From positions 248,001 to 312,000 of the forward strand of contig NZ_JBHSKT010000004.1 in NCBI RefSeq assembly GCF_042657365.1: a stretch of 64,000 nucleotides of DNA, read 5' to 3'. Below, piece after piece: positions 63,492-64,000 of this stretch. The position numbers were made by a program, and so were the translations under genes. Every line of letters starts with the position of its first letter. Position 1 is the stretch's first letter. Source of the stretch: Adhaeribacter_A terreus (lineage in GTDB: Bacteria; Bacteroidota; Bacteroidia; Cytophagales; Hymenobacteraceae). The notes under the pieces are model-generated. The model searched no databases. It was given only the letters and a program-made list of their open reading frames with translations, and was not told the DNA's origin.

Positions 63492-64000
63492 CTATTTTAC
63501 AGTCACAATTTTGCTTGACTTCATAGGTTTATTATCTTTAAATAAACTGATAGTATAGGTTCCTTTTGACAAACTCTGAATATTTATTTTACTTTCTTTC
63601 TCTTTCAACTTGCCTTCTAATACAACCATTCCAATACTGTTCATTATTTTATAGTTGTAAGAAGCCCCAAATTCATTATCCTGAATTTCTAAGAAGATAT
63701 TTTCAGTTGACGGGTTGGGATAGACATTCATTTCAAAGGAATCTGATTGCTCTGTAGTTTGCGTACCTGAAGCAGCCATTCTGGAAACATCTCCGCCACC
63801 AGGAATACAAGTTGCTTCGCCGGCACAAATATCACAAGCAACCGGCATACATGTAACTGGACTTGTAGAAGTTAAGCTAACAGGTACTGGCGTAGCAGAA
63901 CAATTAGTGTTCAATCTATAAGAAAGACTGCTAAATCCGGCTCCCCAATAATTTCCTCTAGCATTAATGGTATTATTAGGAATTGAACTGGAATAGCAAA
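63492..64000 (-). CDS. T9SS type A sorting-domain protein, partial (5' end beyond the window)
   Basis: The frame is open to the window edge. Reading from the edge: CYSSSIPNNTINARGNYWGA, then a Thr/Ser/Pro/Cys-rich linker (SLTSTSPVTCMPVACDICAG) and the C-terminal sorting domain (FEMNVYPNPSTENIFLEI ... SKGTYTISLFKDNKPMKSSKIVTVK). The INARGNYWG motif is typical of the last turn of right-handed beta-helix repeats, so the missing part is probably a beta-helix or adhesin-like passenger (inference). AT-richer than most genes here. Confidence 0.85.
   Translation of the reverse strand, partial: CYSSSIPNNTINARGNYWGAGFSSLSYRLNTNCSATPVPVSLTSTSPVTCMPVACDICAGEATCIPGGGDVSRMAASGTQTTEQSDSFEMNVYPNPSTENIFLEIQDNEFGASYNYKIMNSIGMVVLEGKLKEKESKINIQSLSKGTYTISLFKDNKPMKSSKIVTVK

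Overview
The window looks like a chromosomal segment of a Bacteroidota bacterium, most likely a cytophagalean of the Hymenobacteraceae type (Adhaeribacter/Pontibacter/Rufibacter-like). The evidence is two type IX secretion sorting domains, a gliding-motility CHU_C domain, a YtxJ bacillithiol-system protein, single-chain E1 alpha/beta dehydrogenase architecture, several TAnnTTTG promoter boxes, weak Shine-Dalgarno sites and frequent TTG/GTG starts. No rRNA, tRNA, CRISPR array, prophage or transposase was seen. Genus-level placement is inference.

Layout. 0.1-6.9 kb: small stress/envelope genes (MPRGDKS-type basic protein, DUF421, MsrA, a disordered Gly-rich protein, VTT membrane protein, zinc phospholipase C-like protein, DUF3616). 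7.3-13.4 kb: 2-oxoglutarate dehydrogenase complex on the minus strand (sucA-sucB-lpdA), the E2 carrying two near-identical lipoyl domains. 13.5-17.6 kb: PRC-barrel/SHOCT protein, a small membrane protein, and a CbpA-CbpM co-chaperone pair. 17.8-28.3 kb: CHU_C protein, SRPBCC membrane protein, saccharopine-dehydrogenase-like enzyme, gcvP, a T9SS lectin-like protein and a DUF4136 lipoprotein. 28.5-34.0 kb: lipA, a beta-barrel candidate, OsmC, YtxJ, two small secreted proteins and a fused E1 dehydrogenase; lipA, gcvP, sucB and the E1 all belong to the lipoate-dependent dehydrogenase/glycine cleavage group. 34.6-42.7 kb: M16 peptidase, ispF, M28 peptidase, lutB and a DUF6044-like polytopic protein. 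43-47.5 kb: sdaA and an NHL/thioredoxin protein. 47.7-51.0 kb: nuoABCD without nuoE-N. 51.2-63.3 kb: DUF5686 protein, Nnr NAD(P)HX repair enzyme, UbiA-like protein, CYTH-like membrane protein, DUF6766, ppa, PafA-type phosphatase, rnd. The window ends inside a second T9SS protein.

The outstanding signal is non-coding. About 60 copies of a 30-bp element (here TBR, two-block repeat) lie between nearly all genes on both strands: AAAACG[C/G]TA[T/G]NN, exactly 11 variable bases usually beginning TTT, then AAAA[C/G]T[C/G/A]. Copies often abut or overlap stop codons, two loci form self-complementary pairs, and about ten matches fall inside coding sequence. I do not recognise this family.

Other dispersed elements are interleaved with it: G/C-rich palindromes, the GTAGCGTAGGG palindrome, GGTCTGTGGCGC and TAGAGACGC palindromes, a TCTGAACACGATTTT element, and a composite repeat (about 45.6 and 60.9 kb) that contains a predicted structured RNA with compensatory changes between its two copies.
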